The translations under genes and the position numbers were made by a program. 64,000 bases of DNA, taken from the NCBI GenBank assembly GCA_002683215.1, contig NYSY01000100.1, forward strand, positions 1 through 64,000, read 5' to 3'. The notes below the pieces were generated by a model. That model did not search any database, was not told the origin of the DNA, and saw only the letters and a program-made list of their open reading frames with translations. This stretch comes from Planctomycetaceae bacterium. Its GTDB lineage: Bacteria; Planctomycetota; Phycisphaerae; Phycisphaerales; SM1A02. Of the stretch, positions 47,819-59,975 are shown piece by piece (the stretch's first letter is position 1; each line of letters starts with the position of its first letter).

Positions 47819-50807
47819 CGGCCGCTCCGTCTTCGTTGCGACCGCTGGCTCGACGCTTCGCCCGGAGCAGCCGACTGGTCATGTCCTCCGGCGCCTCGTC
47901 CGACTTCGTCGCCTCTTCGTTGGAAAGCTCCCGCCGGGGCGGCCGGGTTCCTTCCTTCGCAGGCTCGGTGGCCGACAGATCATCGCTCACGGAGAAGTTC
48001 CCGTCGACGGTCTCGTCGGCGTCGAAACGCGTCGCCGCGTCCGGGTCGGAACCGCGGCCGCGATTGGCCCGCTTCCGCGCCGTCTTCCAGGCTTCGACCG
48101 TCGAATCCGCCGTGCTGGTTCCACTCGCCATCGCCTTCGCCGCCGCCTCGCGAGCCGCCCGCGAGTCGAAGGTGAGCCGCCGCACCGCCACGTCCACCAC
48201 GAAGAGTCCGGCGGCGATCACCACCAGCAGATCCCAGATACGGGTCGGCGACGACGGCATCTCCAACCCCGCTCGATCGAAGGGGTCGACGATCTCGAAG
48301 TCGGTGGAGGGACCGAACACCGTTCCGCCCGTCTTCGCCGCGATCGACTCGAGGAGCGCCCGGTTGTCCCGGACGGTCGAGAATTCCCGTTCGTAGGGCA
48401 CGCTGATCGCGGCCTGGATGCTCGCCGCGGATCGTTCGCTTCCGTCAGCCTCCGGGAACAGCACGTTGACCAGATACGCGCCCTGCTTTTCAAGATCGAA
48501 TTCGGTGCGGTACCGCCCGGGACCGATCTGTTGCAGCGACGCCGGGGCCGAGGCTCCCGTCGGATCGATGATCCGAGCCTGCCCCTGCAGGAAGTTCGCC
48601 ATCCCACCGTCCGCGCCCATCGCCTCGACCTCGACCACCGCGCGGCCGTCCTCGCCGGTGCTGGCGCGAATCATGAGATTGGGGGGTGACGACGGACGCA
48701 TCGACCAACGGACGATCTGCTCCCAGAACGGCTGGAAGCCGCCCCAACCCGGCCAGGTGGTGCTCCATCGCCCGCCCGCATCGCTGGTGAAGGCGACGCT
48801 CTTTCCCAGCCCGTAGTTCCAGTACGCGAGCAGGGGATCCTCGCCCTCCTCCGTCGGGACCACCATGGGGATCTTCACCAGCCCCTCCTTCGGGACGGTG
48901 AGCACGAATCCGCCGATGCCGGGCACCGATCCGACCCCGCGGGTGGGACCGTCGAGGGTCGCCGAGACGGACGGTTGGAAGTCGCCCTCCATCAGGAGCG
49001 TCCGGGTGACCAGCGTCGCCTCCTTGATGAAGATCTTGGGGAGCATCTTCGGATTGGTGACGTTGTAGAACGTGCCACCCGTGAACTCGGCGACGCCCTG
49101 CATGTTCTGTCGATCACTGGGCGTCCCGTGTCCACCGACCATCACCGTGGTCACGGTGATGCCGTCGGCGACGTACTGGTCGAGCAGGGTCTTGCTGGGC
49201 GGCACCGCATCACCATCCGAGATGATGATGACGTGCTTCTGGCCCGCATTCACGCCGTTGAGGCCCTGACGCGAGAGCGTCATGGACGCCCCGAAGTCAG
49301 GCATGTCGCCGATCACCATCTTCTTGGCGGCGGCGATCGCCGCGGACTTGTCACCCGCCGGCTGCATCGGAAAGGCCCACGAACAGCCGTTGACGCCCTG
49401 GCCTCCCTGCCCCCAGTTGAAGGTCACGATCCCGACGTAGTCGAGGCTGCTCAGGGCGTCGACCGCGGCGATCGCGGTCTGCTGTCCCCAGTAGTTCCCC
49501 TTCGCCATCTCGCAGGAGTGCATGATCAGGGCCAGCGCCCCCCGGACCATCTGTCGCTCCTGCGGCGGATCGAGTCGGACCGGCAGCACCTTCGCGGTTT
49601 CGGATTCGATCCAGCCCCCGGCACCGAACCCTTCGTCCCCCCCGATCATCACCAGTCCGCCGCCGAGGTCATGGACGTAGGACCGGAGGCTCCGATCCGC
49701 GTTCTGATCGATCGACCAGCGTGGAACATTGGCGAGGACCACGGTGTCGAAACCGTTCAGATACGCGATCCCGCCGAGCAGGCTCGAGGGTGGCTCGACG
49801 ACCACCTCGACGCCACCGTTCCGCAGCGCGGACACCAGCGCGGTGGTCTCGGTGCCGCCCTCGTCGATCACCAGCGCGCGGCCGTCGGAGGCGACGAAGG
49901 TCACCGATTCGTAGACGTTGTTCTCGAGAATCGCGTCCGAGTCCGGATCGTCGGGCGAGAACTCGGCGCGAAAACGCTGGGCGCCGCCGGACTCGAGGGT
50001 GACCGGAACGGAGACGGTGTTGCTTCCGGGCTCGAGTTCGATGCGGATCCCATCCGCGGTGGACCCGGGGTCGAGATCGATGAGGGCGTCGTTCTGAAAG
50101 ACCCGGAGCACGCCGGTCGTCTCGCTCGACGATCGCAGGAAGGCCCGCAGATCCACGGACTGTCCGATTCTGGCCCGGTTGGGAGCCCGCAGCTGCTCGA
50201 AGACGATTTCGCTGCCGTACTCGTATTCGATCGGAAGCACGTCCACCGGAATGTCGTTGGCCCGCGCCAGTTCCACGGCTTCCAGCAGGTTCGATTCGGT
50301 CTCGTTCCCGTCGGAGACGAGCAGGATCCGGTTCGCGGTGTCGGTGGGAAGCAGAGAGATCGCGGTCCGCATCGCGCCCGCGAGGTCCGTCGCGGCGAGG
50401 TCTCCCGCGTGATCGAGCTGGATCACCGCGTTCATGTCGGGGGTCTGGCGGATCTCGGATTCCTCGGCGACCGTGACCACACCGATCCGGTCCTCCTCGT
50501 TGCGCTTGGCATCGGCCACGCGTTCGAGGAAGCGACCGCTCTGCCGCTGCAGTTCCCGCGGGATCGATCGGCTGACGTCCGCGACGACCATCAGCGTGAC
50601 GCTTTCGCCCCGGTCGACGACCGACGGGCGGGCGAGCGAGACCGCGAGCAGGAGGATCAGGATCGTGCGGACCACGACCGAGCCGATGATCTTGCCTCGG
50701 CCCTGCCCCGCCGCCCCCATCCGGGCGAGCAGGATGATCGGCACGATCAGCAGGAGCACCAGCAGCATCACCGGATGTTCGAATTGGATGGGCAGATCAG
50801 CGAACAT
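47811..50807 (-). CDS. Large VWA-domain / glutamine-amidotransferase-like membrane protein
   Basis: TM helices at N-term; VTLMVVADVSRSIPREL; LVMIGGDEGFGAGGWIES; YVGIVTFNW...HVIIISDGDAVPP. Confidence 0.85.
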   Translation of the reverse strand: MFADLPIQFEHPVMLLVLLLIVPIILLARMGAAGQGRGKIIGSVVVRTILILLLAVSLARPSVVDRGESVTLMVVADVSRSIPRELQRQSGRFLERVADAKRNEEDRIGVVTVAEESEIRQTPDMNAVIQLDHAGDLAATDLAGAMRTAISLLPTDTANRILLVSDGNETESNLLEAVELARANDIPVDVLPIEYEYGSEIVFEQLRAPNRARIGQSVDLRAFLRSSSETTGVLRVFQNDALIDLDPGSTADGIRIELEPGSNTVSVPVTLESGGAQRFRAEFSPDDPDSDAILENNVYESVTFVASDGRALVIDEGGTETTALVSALRNGGVEVVVEPPSSLLGGIAYLNGFDTVVLANVPRWSIDQNADRSLRSYVHDLGGGLVMIGGDEGFGAGGWIESETAKVLPVRLDPPQERQMVRGALALIMHSCEMAKGNYWGQQTAIAAVDALSSLDYVGIVTFNWGQGGQGVNGCSWAFPMQPAGDKSAAIAAAKKMVIGDMPDFGASMTLSRQGLNGVNAGQKHVIIISDGDAVPPSKTLLDQYVADGITVTTVMVGGHGTPSDRQNMQGVAEFTGGTFYNVTNPKMLPKIFIKEATLVTRTLLMEGDFQPSVSATLDGPTRGVGSVPGIGGFVLTVPKEGLVKIPMVVPTEEGEDPLLAYWNYGLGKSVAFTSDAGGRWSTTWPGWGGFQPFWEQIVRWSMRPSSPPNLMIRASTGEDGRAVVEVEAMGADGGMANFLQGQARIIDPTGASAPASLQQIGPGRYRTEFDLEKQGAYLVNVLFPEADGSERSAASIQAAISVPYEREFSTVRDNRALLESIAAKTGGTVFGPSTDFEIVDPFDRAGLEMPSSPTRIWDLLVVIAAGLFVVDVAVRRLTFDSRAAREAAAKAMASGTSTADSTVEAWKTARKRANRGRGSDPDAATRFDADETVDGNFSVSDDLSATEPAKEGTRPPRRELSNEEATKSDEAPEDMTSRLLRAKRRASGRNEDGAADG

Positions 50808-50855
50808 GCCAAGGGGCTCCTGAAACGGGGTCGTGCCACGTTCGTGGTCGGACCA

Positions 50856-53303
50856 TCACGGAAGTTCTCCGACCTGCACTCGATCGTTGCCGGAATCCAG
50901 GACCGCCAGCAGTCCACCCCCGGCGTCGACTCCCCAAGGATACCGAAGTCGCCCCGCTTCGATTCCCGCGCCGCCCCAGACACCGAGACATTCACCGTCG
51001 ATCCGACTCAGTCGCTGGACTCGGTTGTTGCCGTACTCCGCCACCATCAGACTCCGGTCGCCGTCGAGCGTGATCCCGTACGGGTAGGCGAGTCGACCCG
51101 GCCCGTCACCGGCGCCGCCGAGCACGCGTCGCATCGATCCGGCTCGATCCGTGACCACGATCCGGTGATTCACCGCGTCGGCGATGTAGAGCTCCCCCGC
51201 CTCGTCGTCCCAGGCGATGGACTGCGGCCGAAGCAGCCCCGGGCGATCACCGTCATCGTCATGACCCATGAATCCGATCTCGCCGACCGGTCGGCGGTCG
51301 GCATCGAAGATCTGGACGCGGTCGTTGCCGCCGTATTCCGAGACGAACCAGGATCCATCGGCGGCGATCGCCACATCGGTCGGGTAGATGAACTGCCCCG
51401 GCCCCTCGCCGTACTCGCCGAACGTCTCGAGGAGCTCGCCTTCCGGCGAAAAGATCGCGATGCGATGCTCGTGCGTGTCCGCCACCACGACCCGGCCGTC
51501 CGCGGTGATGGTGACGCCCGTGGGTTTTCCATTCTCCGACTGCGGCATCGCCCAGGACCGCTCGAAACGCCCCTCGAGGTCGAAACGCTGGACCCGGGCC
51601 GTCTTGTCCAGCACGTACACGCGGCCCCGTTCGGCGTCGAGCCCGATCGCCCGCGGGTAGTCGAATCGCCCGTCGATGTTCCCGGCACGCCCGAAGACCA
51701 CCGTCGACGGCACCGGAACGACACCGCCCCCGACGCCGGCCTCCGAACAGCCGAAGAGGAGCACCGGCAGGGAGACGAGCAGCGGCGACACCGCTCGGAA
51801 CGTGACACCTCGCCGCCGGGGCACCGACCCGAGCGTGGCGATCAGGACCGCCGCGATCAAGGCCAGCGCCACGAGTCCGAAGACGGCCGGAAGCACCGAG
51901 TCGACGTATTGATAGTGCATGGCGTTCAGCAACGCGGAGGTCACGGTGGGAAATCCCGGCGGCTGGATCCGTGCGGTGACGGGGATCTCACCTGCGGCCA
52001 TCGCACCGGTCGCGAGCCCACCCACGAGAAACGCCCGGCCGAGCGTCGGCCCGATCCCGCGGAACACGTCGATCGCTCGCCGCGGCGCGTCCGACTCGAA
52101 GGTCGCCGGAACCCGACGTCCGATCACCGCCCCGACGAGGCACGCGACGAGTCCCACGCGGCCGGTCACCCCGAGCATCAGGCCGAGCGGTTCGTCGTAG
52201 ACCCAGCCGACGATCGCGTGGTTCCACGTCGCCTCGACCCCGACCGCGACCAGCGTCGCGGGAAGGAGAAGCACCACCGAGAAAGCGACGGTCGCCAGCC
52301 GGGCGGCCGTCCGACCGAGTCGATCCCGACCGATCATCGCGATGCCGGCGGCGAGCACGCCGCCGATCGCTCCCGCGGCGAGGAAGACCAGGAAGGTGTT
52401 GCCGATCGCGGCCCCGTGGACCTCGAAGGTCGCGGCGACGTCCGCAGAGGCCGCGCGACGAAGCAGGAATCCGAGTGGAAGCACCACCAACAGCGACACG
52501 ACGATCATCATCCAGACGCCACCTCGGACGCCGACCCGGGGTCGGGCGGCGGACCCTCCGCGCTGGCCGGACATGGAGGCGATCAGCGTTCCGGCGAAGA
52601 TCGCGGGTACCAGCGCCGGCAGCCCGGCCCGAAGCACGGTCGCGGGCGTCGCCCCCCGCGCATCGAGGGTTCGCAACTCGAACCCCCACGAAGCGACCTG
52701 CGCCAGATCGAATGGAACGGTCAAAGACGCGATCCACGCGAAGGTGATCGCCCAACCGAGCAGCAGCCCGCCACGGTCCCGGCGAAGACACGCTCGAAGA
52801 CGATCCAGACGCCGTGGCCGATCGAATTCAAGCAGCTCATCGTCGCCTTCGATGCCGCGAATCGCCACGCACCAGGCGACGATCGGCCAGGCCACGCACA
52901 CCAACCCGAGCGCGAGCACCATGGCCCGGAGTCGAGGGACCGCACCAGCCACGGCCGCCGCCCGTCCGATCGGGCCGTCGGGGCCGGTCTCCAGCCACCA
53001 GGCGTCGAAGAACAGCGACGGTGGCACCACCAGTGGCACGAGACTCGCGAGCATCGCCCAGCGGGCTCCGGATCTCGCCAGCAAGCGGCCCGGGCCCCAA
53101 CCGACAAGCACCGCGATCGTCGCGATACCCGCGGACCAGGCGGCGGAGACCGCGATCACCCGACTCGGGACGAACCCCAGCACCGCGGGCGACGTCCCGG
53201 ACCCGGCGATCGCGACCACGACCGGGACCAGCAGGATCGGAACGAGCAACAAGATCACCAGCCCGCCCCAGATCGCCGCCGGCCATCGAAGACCGGGAAT
53301 CAA
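50856..53303 (-). CDS. ABC transporter permease (Fe3+/thiamine-type) fused in frame to C-terminal NHL-repeat beta-propeller
   Basis: Polytopic N-terminal ~490 aa, then GRAGNIDGRFDYPRAIGLDAERGRVYVLD... NHL repeats; TTG start overlaps the upstream gene stop (TTGA). Confidence 0.75.
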   Translation of the reverse strand: MIPGLRWPAAIWGGLVILLLVPILLVPVVVAIAGSGTSPAVLGFVPSRVIAVSAAWSAGIATIAVLVGWGPGRLLARSGARWAMLASLVPLVVPPSLFFDAWWLETGPDGPIGRAAAVAGAVPRLRAMVLALGLVCVAWPIVAWCVAIRGIEGDDELLEFDRPRRLDRLRACLRRDRGGLLLGWAITFAWIASLTVPFDLAQVASWGFELRTLDARGATPATVLRAGLPALVPAIFAGTLIASMSGQRGGSAARPRVGVRGGVWMMIVVSLLVVLPLGFLLRRAASADVAATFEVHGAAIGNTFLVFLAAGAIGGVLAAGIAMIGRDRLGRTAARLATVAFSVVLLLPATLVAVGVEATWNHAIVGWVYDEPLGLMLGVTGRVGLVACLVGAVIGRRVPATFESDAPRRAIDVFRGIGPTLGRAFLVGGLATGAMAAGEIPVTARIQPPGFPTVTSALLNAMHYQYVDSVLPAVFGLVALALIAAVLIATLGSVPRRRGVTFRAVSPLLVSLPVLLFGCSEAGVGGGVVPVPSTVVFGRAGNIDGRFDYPRAIGLDAERGRVYVLDKTARVQRFDLEGRFERSWAMPQSENGKPTGVTITADGRVVVADTHEHRIAIFSPEGELLETFGEYGEGPGQFIYPTDVAIAADGSWFVSEYGGNDRVQIFDADRRPVGEIGFMGHDDDGDRPGLLRPQSIAWDDEAGELYIADAVNHRIVVTDRAGSMRRVLGGAGDGPGRLAYPYGITLDGDRSLMVAEYGNNRVQRLSRIDGECLGVWGGAGIEAGRLRYPWGVDAGGGLLAVLDSGNDRVQVGELP

Positions 53304-54480
53304 GGGCTCGGCTCCGTCGGTGAGACGCCTTCCGACGAGTCGTAGGCATCGGCGTCGCCGATCGAACGCCCGGGACCCGGCTTGCGCAGACTCCGGATCC
53401 GTTCGGGATCGAGCCGTTTCATCGCCCGGTCCACGGCGGGGTCCATGGCGGTCGCGACTTCGGAGACGCCCACCGCGAGCGGTTCCTCGACCCGCCACAT
53501 CGCATCGATCTCGATCTTCGGATGGGCGAGTGGAATGTTCCGGGACGTCGACTCGTGGAGCATCCGCTCGACCGTTTCGGAGGCGAGGAACGCGAGCAGG
53601 CGAGTGGCGCCCGCCGGATTCGAACCACCTCCGACGAGGCCCGCCGCGTTGGGGATGACCAGGGTTCCCGCGTTCTTCTCGCCCGGCAGTCCGTGTCTCG
53701 GCATCGATGCCGCCACCCGAAGTCCCCGACGCTGCGCCGCGACGACGTCGTCGGTGTCGGTCATGCCCACGAGCGCCTCGCCGCGGGCCACCGCGTCGAC
53801 CGTCGCCGCATTCCCACCGGGAAGCATCCGGACCCCGTTCTCGGCGAGCCCGTCGAGCCACGCTTCGAAGTAGCCCGGCATCGCGGTGCGATTCCAGAAC
53901 ACCGACATCGCGCCGAGGTGGCCACGGGTGGTTCCGAACCGGGGATCCGCCATCACCACGCGATCCTTGAATCTCGGTTCGACCAGCGAGGTCCAGCGCA
54001 CCGGCGCGTCGGCCGGGTCGAGCACCTCCGGGTCGTACACGATCACCCGCGCCCGGCCCGCGAAAGCGAACCATCGGCCGTCGGACCGACGCCACCGGGC
54101 GGGATGGGCCTCGAGTGCCGGATGCACCGCGGGCACGAGGATCTCCTCGCTCGCAAGTCGCTCGACCTCGAACGGTGCCGAGCTCCAGAAGAGATCGGCC
54201 CGGGGCCGGCTCACCTCGCGACGCAGGCGGCTCGCCAGGGCGGTGGTCTTGGTGGCTTCGGTGTCGTAGAGCGCCTCGACGGGAATTCCGGTCCGCGCCG
54301 TGAACGCGGCGAGCACGGGTCGCGCGATCTGCTCGTCGACCGAGACGTAGGCCACCACCGGCTGCGGTGTTCGGGCGTCGCAGCCGGCGAGCGGGCCGCA
54401 AGCGACGAAAGCGAAGAAGGCCACGAGTGGCATCAGCCACCGGAGCATCGGCTGGTACGGGTGCGTCATCCGCACTGGTC

Positions 54481-54484
<4 letters not shown>
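53300..54484 (-). CDS. Fe3+-type ABC transporter substrate-binding protein (lipoprotein)
   Basis: LVAFFAFVACGPLAGC; VVAYVSVDEQIARPVLAAFTARTGIPVEALYDTEATKTTALASRL...PRADLFWSSAPFEVERL. Confidence 0.87.
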
Positions 54485-56319
<1,835 letters not shown>

Positions 56320-56534
56320 CGGCGGTGGGTACCTCGGAGACGAATCGGTTGAATTTCAGCCCGCATGAAGGATAGCACCCTCATCCCCCCTCCAGAAGGC
56401 CCTTGCTTCGGGGCCAAGTACCGATGGACCCTGAAGTTGAGCGGGGAATCCGGTCGATTCCCAAACCGGCGGCCTGGTCCTACGTATCGGGCGGGTACCG
56501 TCCAAACCGCGATTCCGTGTCCGGAGAACCCTAC

Positions 56535-57338
56535 ATGCGTCTTCAAACCCGCCCTTTCCTCGCCCTCTGCCTCGGGCTTCTCGTCTGTGGCGTCAGCAGC
56601 CCCCGGGCTTTTTCGCAGGCCACCGATGAAGACCTCGTCCGGAAAAACGAACGGCTGCAGGCCCGGGGGATCGACCTCGAAACCGCCCTCGCGGCCGCCC
56701 TCGCCCGAATCGCGGATCTTGAGAAGTCTCTGGCCATGGCCGCCTCGGGCGGCAACGTCCCCCTGCCCGCCGCGACCCCGACCGCCATCGCCCCCTCGAC
56801 GAACAGCCCCGCGGGGCTCGCCGCCGAAATCCGAGCGGCATTCGCCGCGGCGGTCGCGAAGAATCCCGAACCGGCCCCCACCGCCAGTTCGAACGACGAT
56901 GAACGGGTCCGCTACGTCCGATGGCTGAACAAGTGGATCGCCTCGTCGAATCGGGCCTTCCGGGATCGGGTCGACTGGCCGGTGCGAATCACCGATCGTC
57001 GGCCCCGCTCCAACATCGATCAGTTCGTGACCTTCCAACCCTGGGACGTGAAGCGAAACGAGCCGGTGGGGAGCACCTTCGAGATCGCGGTGCCGAATCG
57101 GGCCCTCGAACGGGCGGATCGCCCCCGAGCCGATGACGAGGATCCCACCCTGCTGCTCGGCGGCGTCTTCATTCCGGCGATCCGTTTCAACGCGGATCGT
57201 TTCAGCCCCGGCCCCTTCGACAACCCGCCTTTCGTCGGCGCGATGGTCGAGCTGACCTGGCGGTTCGACTTCCAGGGACTCTCGCCTCGACTCGGGATCG
57301 CCGGCGCCGCCGATGACGCGGCGAATCCGAGCCCTTGA
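56535..57338 (+). CDS. Secreted hypothetical protein
   Basis: MRLQTRPFLALCLGLLVCGVSSPRAFSQ signal peptide. Confidence 0.7.
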   Translation: MRLQTRPFLALCLGLLVCGVSSPRAFSQATDEDLVRKNERLQARGIDLETALAAALARIADLEKSLAMAASGGNVPLPAATPTAIAPSTNSPAGLAAEIRAAFAAAVAKNPEPAPTASSNDDERVRYVRWLNKWIASSNRAFRDRVDWPVRITDRRPRSNIDQFVTFQPWDVKRNEPVGSTFEIAVPNRALERADRPRADDEDPTLLLGGVFIPAIRFNADRFSPGPFDNPPFVGAMVELTWRFDFQGLSPRLGIAGAADDAANPSP

Positions 57339-57374
57339 GACCGATCGATCGCGTCAGCCCCACGAGGAGCGAAC

Positions 57375-57677
57375 ATGGATCCGGATGATCACGTCTGCCT
57401 CTGCTTTCGCGTCAGCCTTCGCAAGGTCCGGACGTTCCTGAACCGCGAAGATCCACCGGTCGCGAGCCGCCTGGCCGACTGCCTCGGCGCGGGGACCGGT
57501 TGCCAGTGGTGCGTGCCGTTTCTCCGGAAACTCCATGCGCTGAAGCAGGAAGGCGAACCGATCGACCTGCCCATCTCGCCCGAGTCCTACGCCGCCCGCC
57601 GGGCGACGTATCGCCGGACCGGCACCCGCCCCGAGACATCCGAGCATCCATCAGCCGACGACGATCTCCTCGAGTGA
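57375..57677 (+). CDS. BFD-like [2Fe-2S]-binding protein
   Basis: [20 protein letters not shown]...[20 protein letters not shown] (CxC...CxxC). Confidence 0.85.
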   Translation: MDPDDHVCLCFRVSLRKVRTFLNREDPPVASRLADCLGAGTGCQWCVPFLRKLHALKQEGEPIDLPISPESYAARRATYRRTGTRPETSEHPSADDDLLE

Positions 57678-58214
57678 GATCTCGGTGTTGGTGTAGATGC
57701 AAAGCTCTCCCGCGATCGTCATCGATTCCCGGCAGACCTCCGCCGGCCCGAGCTCGGTACAGCGCCGAAGGGCCCGGGCCGCGGCGAGAGCGTGATTGCC
57801 CCCGGACCCGATCGCCGCGACCCCGTCGTCCGGTTCGATGAGATCCCCCTGGCCGCTCACCACGAGCGTGCGTTCGAGATCCGCGACGATCATCATCGCT
57901 TCGAGCCGTCGCAGGGCGCGATCGGTCCGCCAGTCCCGTGCGAGTTCCGCGGCCGCCTTGAGCAGATTGACCGGCGACCCCTTCAGCTTCGCCTCGAACC
58001 GCTCCAGCAGTGCGAAGGCATCCGCGGCACCACCGGCGAAGCCGGCCAGCACCCCGCGACGCTCCGCTCCCACCTCTGGAATGCGACGAATCTTGCAGGC
58101 GGACGATTTCGCGACGACGTGCCCCAGCGTGACCTGACCGTCGCCGGCGATGGCGACGCCCCGCTGGTCACGGACGCAGAGAATGGTGGTGGCGTGGATC
58201 TTCGGAATGGACAT
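57651..58214 (-). CDS. hslV: ATP-dependent protease subunit HslV
   Basis: [39 protein letters not shown]...[23 protein letters not shown]...[16 protein letters not shown]. Confidence 0.95.
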   Translation of the reverse strand: MSIPKIHATTILCVRDQRGVAIAGDGQVTLGHVVAKSSACKIRRIPEVGAERRGVLAGFAGGAADAFALLERFEAKLKGSPVNLLKAAAELARDWRTDRALRRLEAMMIVADLERTLVVSGQGDLIEPDDGVAAIGSGGNHALAAARALRRCTELGPAEVCRESMTIAGELCIYTNTEISLEEIVVG

Positions 58215-58223
58215 GGGCTCAGC

Positions 58224-59975
58224 CTAACGGACCGCGGCCTCGCTGGATCCGTCACCGAGCGGCTTCTCGACCGCTTCCGGATTCGATCCCGGGTCGATTC
58301 GAATGATCCGACCGGCCGCCACGTCGTTCATGATCCGCGTCGAACCGTCCGGCCAGACGACCTCCAGCCGCCCGACCGAATCGACGTCACCGAGGCCGAA
58401 GTGCACCCGGGGATCCTGTGCCGTGAGATAGCTCGAATCCGTCCGGACTCGTCGCGTGACCACCCGATCCCCCATCTGCGCCCGGACCACCGCACCGATC
58501 GCGGGCGCGCCTCGGCCATCACGCACGTCGACCGTCAACCAGCCGCCCCGGGATGGCAGGACGTTTCGAAGAAGTCGGACCGGGCTTCCCAGATCGAGCA
58601 CCACCACGTCCTGACCGCCGTCGTTGTCGAAGTCGCCGAAGATCGCCCCACGACTGGTCCGGGCGGGCGTCGGCACGGTTCCACCCGCGGGACGGACCGG
58701 CCGGTACCGTCCCGCTTCGCCGCGCAGAAGCAGATCCGGCTCCGCGTACGGATCCACCGCTTCGGGGTCGTCGCTTGCGCCGACCCGACCGTTCGCGGCG
58801 TACAGGTCCAAGACCCCGTCGTTGTCGAAGTCGACGAACCCGAGTCCGAATCGCGTGAAGTGGCGACTCGCCGAACCGAGTCCGGACCGGTTGGTCGCGT
58901 CGATGAAACGCCCCCCGTCGTTCAGGTAGAACGAGTCCGACTCGCCGCCCAGATTGCACACGATCAGATCCGGATCACCATCGTCGTCGACGTCCTCCGA
59001 CGAGACGCCCATCCCCGCCTTCGCCACGCCGCTCAGATCGCGATCGCATCCGCGCTGCATCGCTTCCTCCTTGAACCGCAGCCCCCCCTGGTTGATCCAG
59101 AGGTGATCCGGCATGCCGTCGTTGGCGACGAAGACGTCCCGCCGGCCATCGCCGTCGAAATCGACCGCGACCACCCCGAGCCCGGTCCCGACCGCGGTGT
59201 TGATCCCGCTCTCCTCGGAGACGTCGGTGAACGTACCGTCGCCATCGTTCCGGTACAGGACGTCCCGGGTGGGCGCGTCGTATCGCGCCGGCGGGCAGTA
59301 GTCGAGCCGGCCGGTGCGGTTGCGGCACTCCAGTTCAGTCGCCTCGGACCAGTCGACGTAGTTCGTGACGTACAGGTCCGGATCACCATCCGCATCGGCG
59401 TCGAAGAAGGTGGCGCTCGCACCGAATCCGGGGTGACCGACGCCCGCGGTGTCCGTGACGTCGACGAATCGACCGTCGCCGTCGTTTCGAAAGAGCCGAT
59501 CGGCTCCGAAGTTGCTCACGAACAGATCCACGTCACCGTCGCCGTCGTAGTCGCCGGTCGCCGTTCCCATCGCGAATCCGACGTCCGCGAGCCCGCTGCC
59601 GTCGGTCACGTCCGCGAACCGACCGCCACCGAGATTCCGGAAGAGCCGATTGCCGCCATCGCCCGTGGCCTGGAGGAGGTAGAGATCCAACCAGCCGTCA
59701 TCGTCGAAGTCCAGTGCGGCCCCACCACCCGGCACGATCTCGGGAAGTCGGGGCGTCGTCGCCATCCCGGCATCGATCTGGAAGTCGAGGCCGCGTTCAG
59801 CCGCCGATTCCCGAAACCAGGGCGGCGAGGTTTCCAGCACCGGGTCGCCGCCGAACGTCAGGTCCGCCGCCGGTGTCACAGGGGCGGACGGTTCCGATTC
59901 CCCACATCCGGACAGGACGCCGGACGCGATCCAGGCGGCCGTCAGCCGGGCACCGATCTTCATCGCGACCCTCAT
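58224..59975 (-). CDS. CRTAC1/UnbV-ASPIC family FG-GAP lipoprotein
   Basis: ASGVLSGC lipobox; repeated DxDxDGxxDL (DFDDDGWLDLYL, DYDGDGDVDLFVSN, DFDGDGRRDVFVAND); C-term ASPIC domain. Confidence 0.92.
   Translation of the reverse strand: MRVAMKIGARLTAAWIASGVLSGCGESEPSAPVTPAADLTFGGDPVLETSPPWFRESAAERGLDFQIDAGMATTPRLPEIVPGGGAALDFDDDGWLDLYLLQATGDGGNRLFRNLGGGRFADVTDGSGLADVGFAMGTATGDYDGDGDVDLFVSNFGADRLFRNDGDGRFVDVTDTAGVGHPGFGASATFFDADADGDPDLYVTNYVDWSEATELECRNRTGRLDYCPPARYDAPTRDVLYRNDGDGTFTDVSEESGINTAVGTGLGVVAVDFDGDGRRDVFVANDGMPDHLWINQGGLRFKEEAMQRGCDRDLSGVAKAGMGVSSEDVDDDGDPDLIVCNLGGESDSFYLNDGGRFIDATNRSGLGSASRHFTRFGLGFVDFDNDGVLDLYAANGRVGASDDPEAVDPYAEPDLLLRGEAGRYRPVRPAGGTVPTPARTSRGAIFGDFDNDGGQDVVVLDLGSPVRLLRNVLPSRGGWLTVDVRDGRGAPAIGAVVRAQMGDRVVTRRVRTDSSYLTAQDPRVHFGLGDVDSVGRLEVVWPDGSTRIMNDVAAGRIIRIDPGSNPEAVEKPLGDGSSEAAVR

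Noticed and set aside
48975-53345. 1456-aa plus-strand ORF
   Set aside because: Antisense to the VWA and permease-NHL genes; Arg/His/Asp/Gly-rich composition with no domain logic, typical of high-GC shadow ORFs
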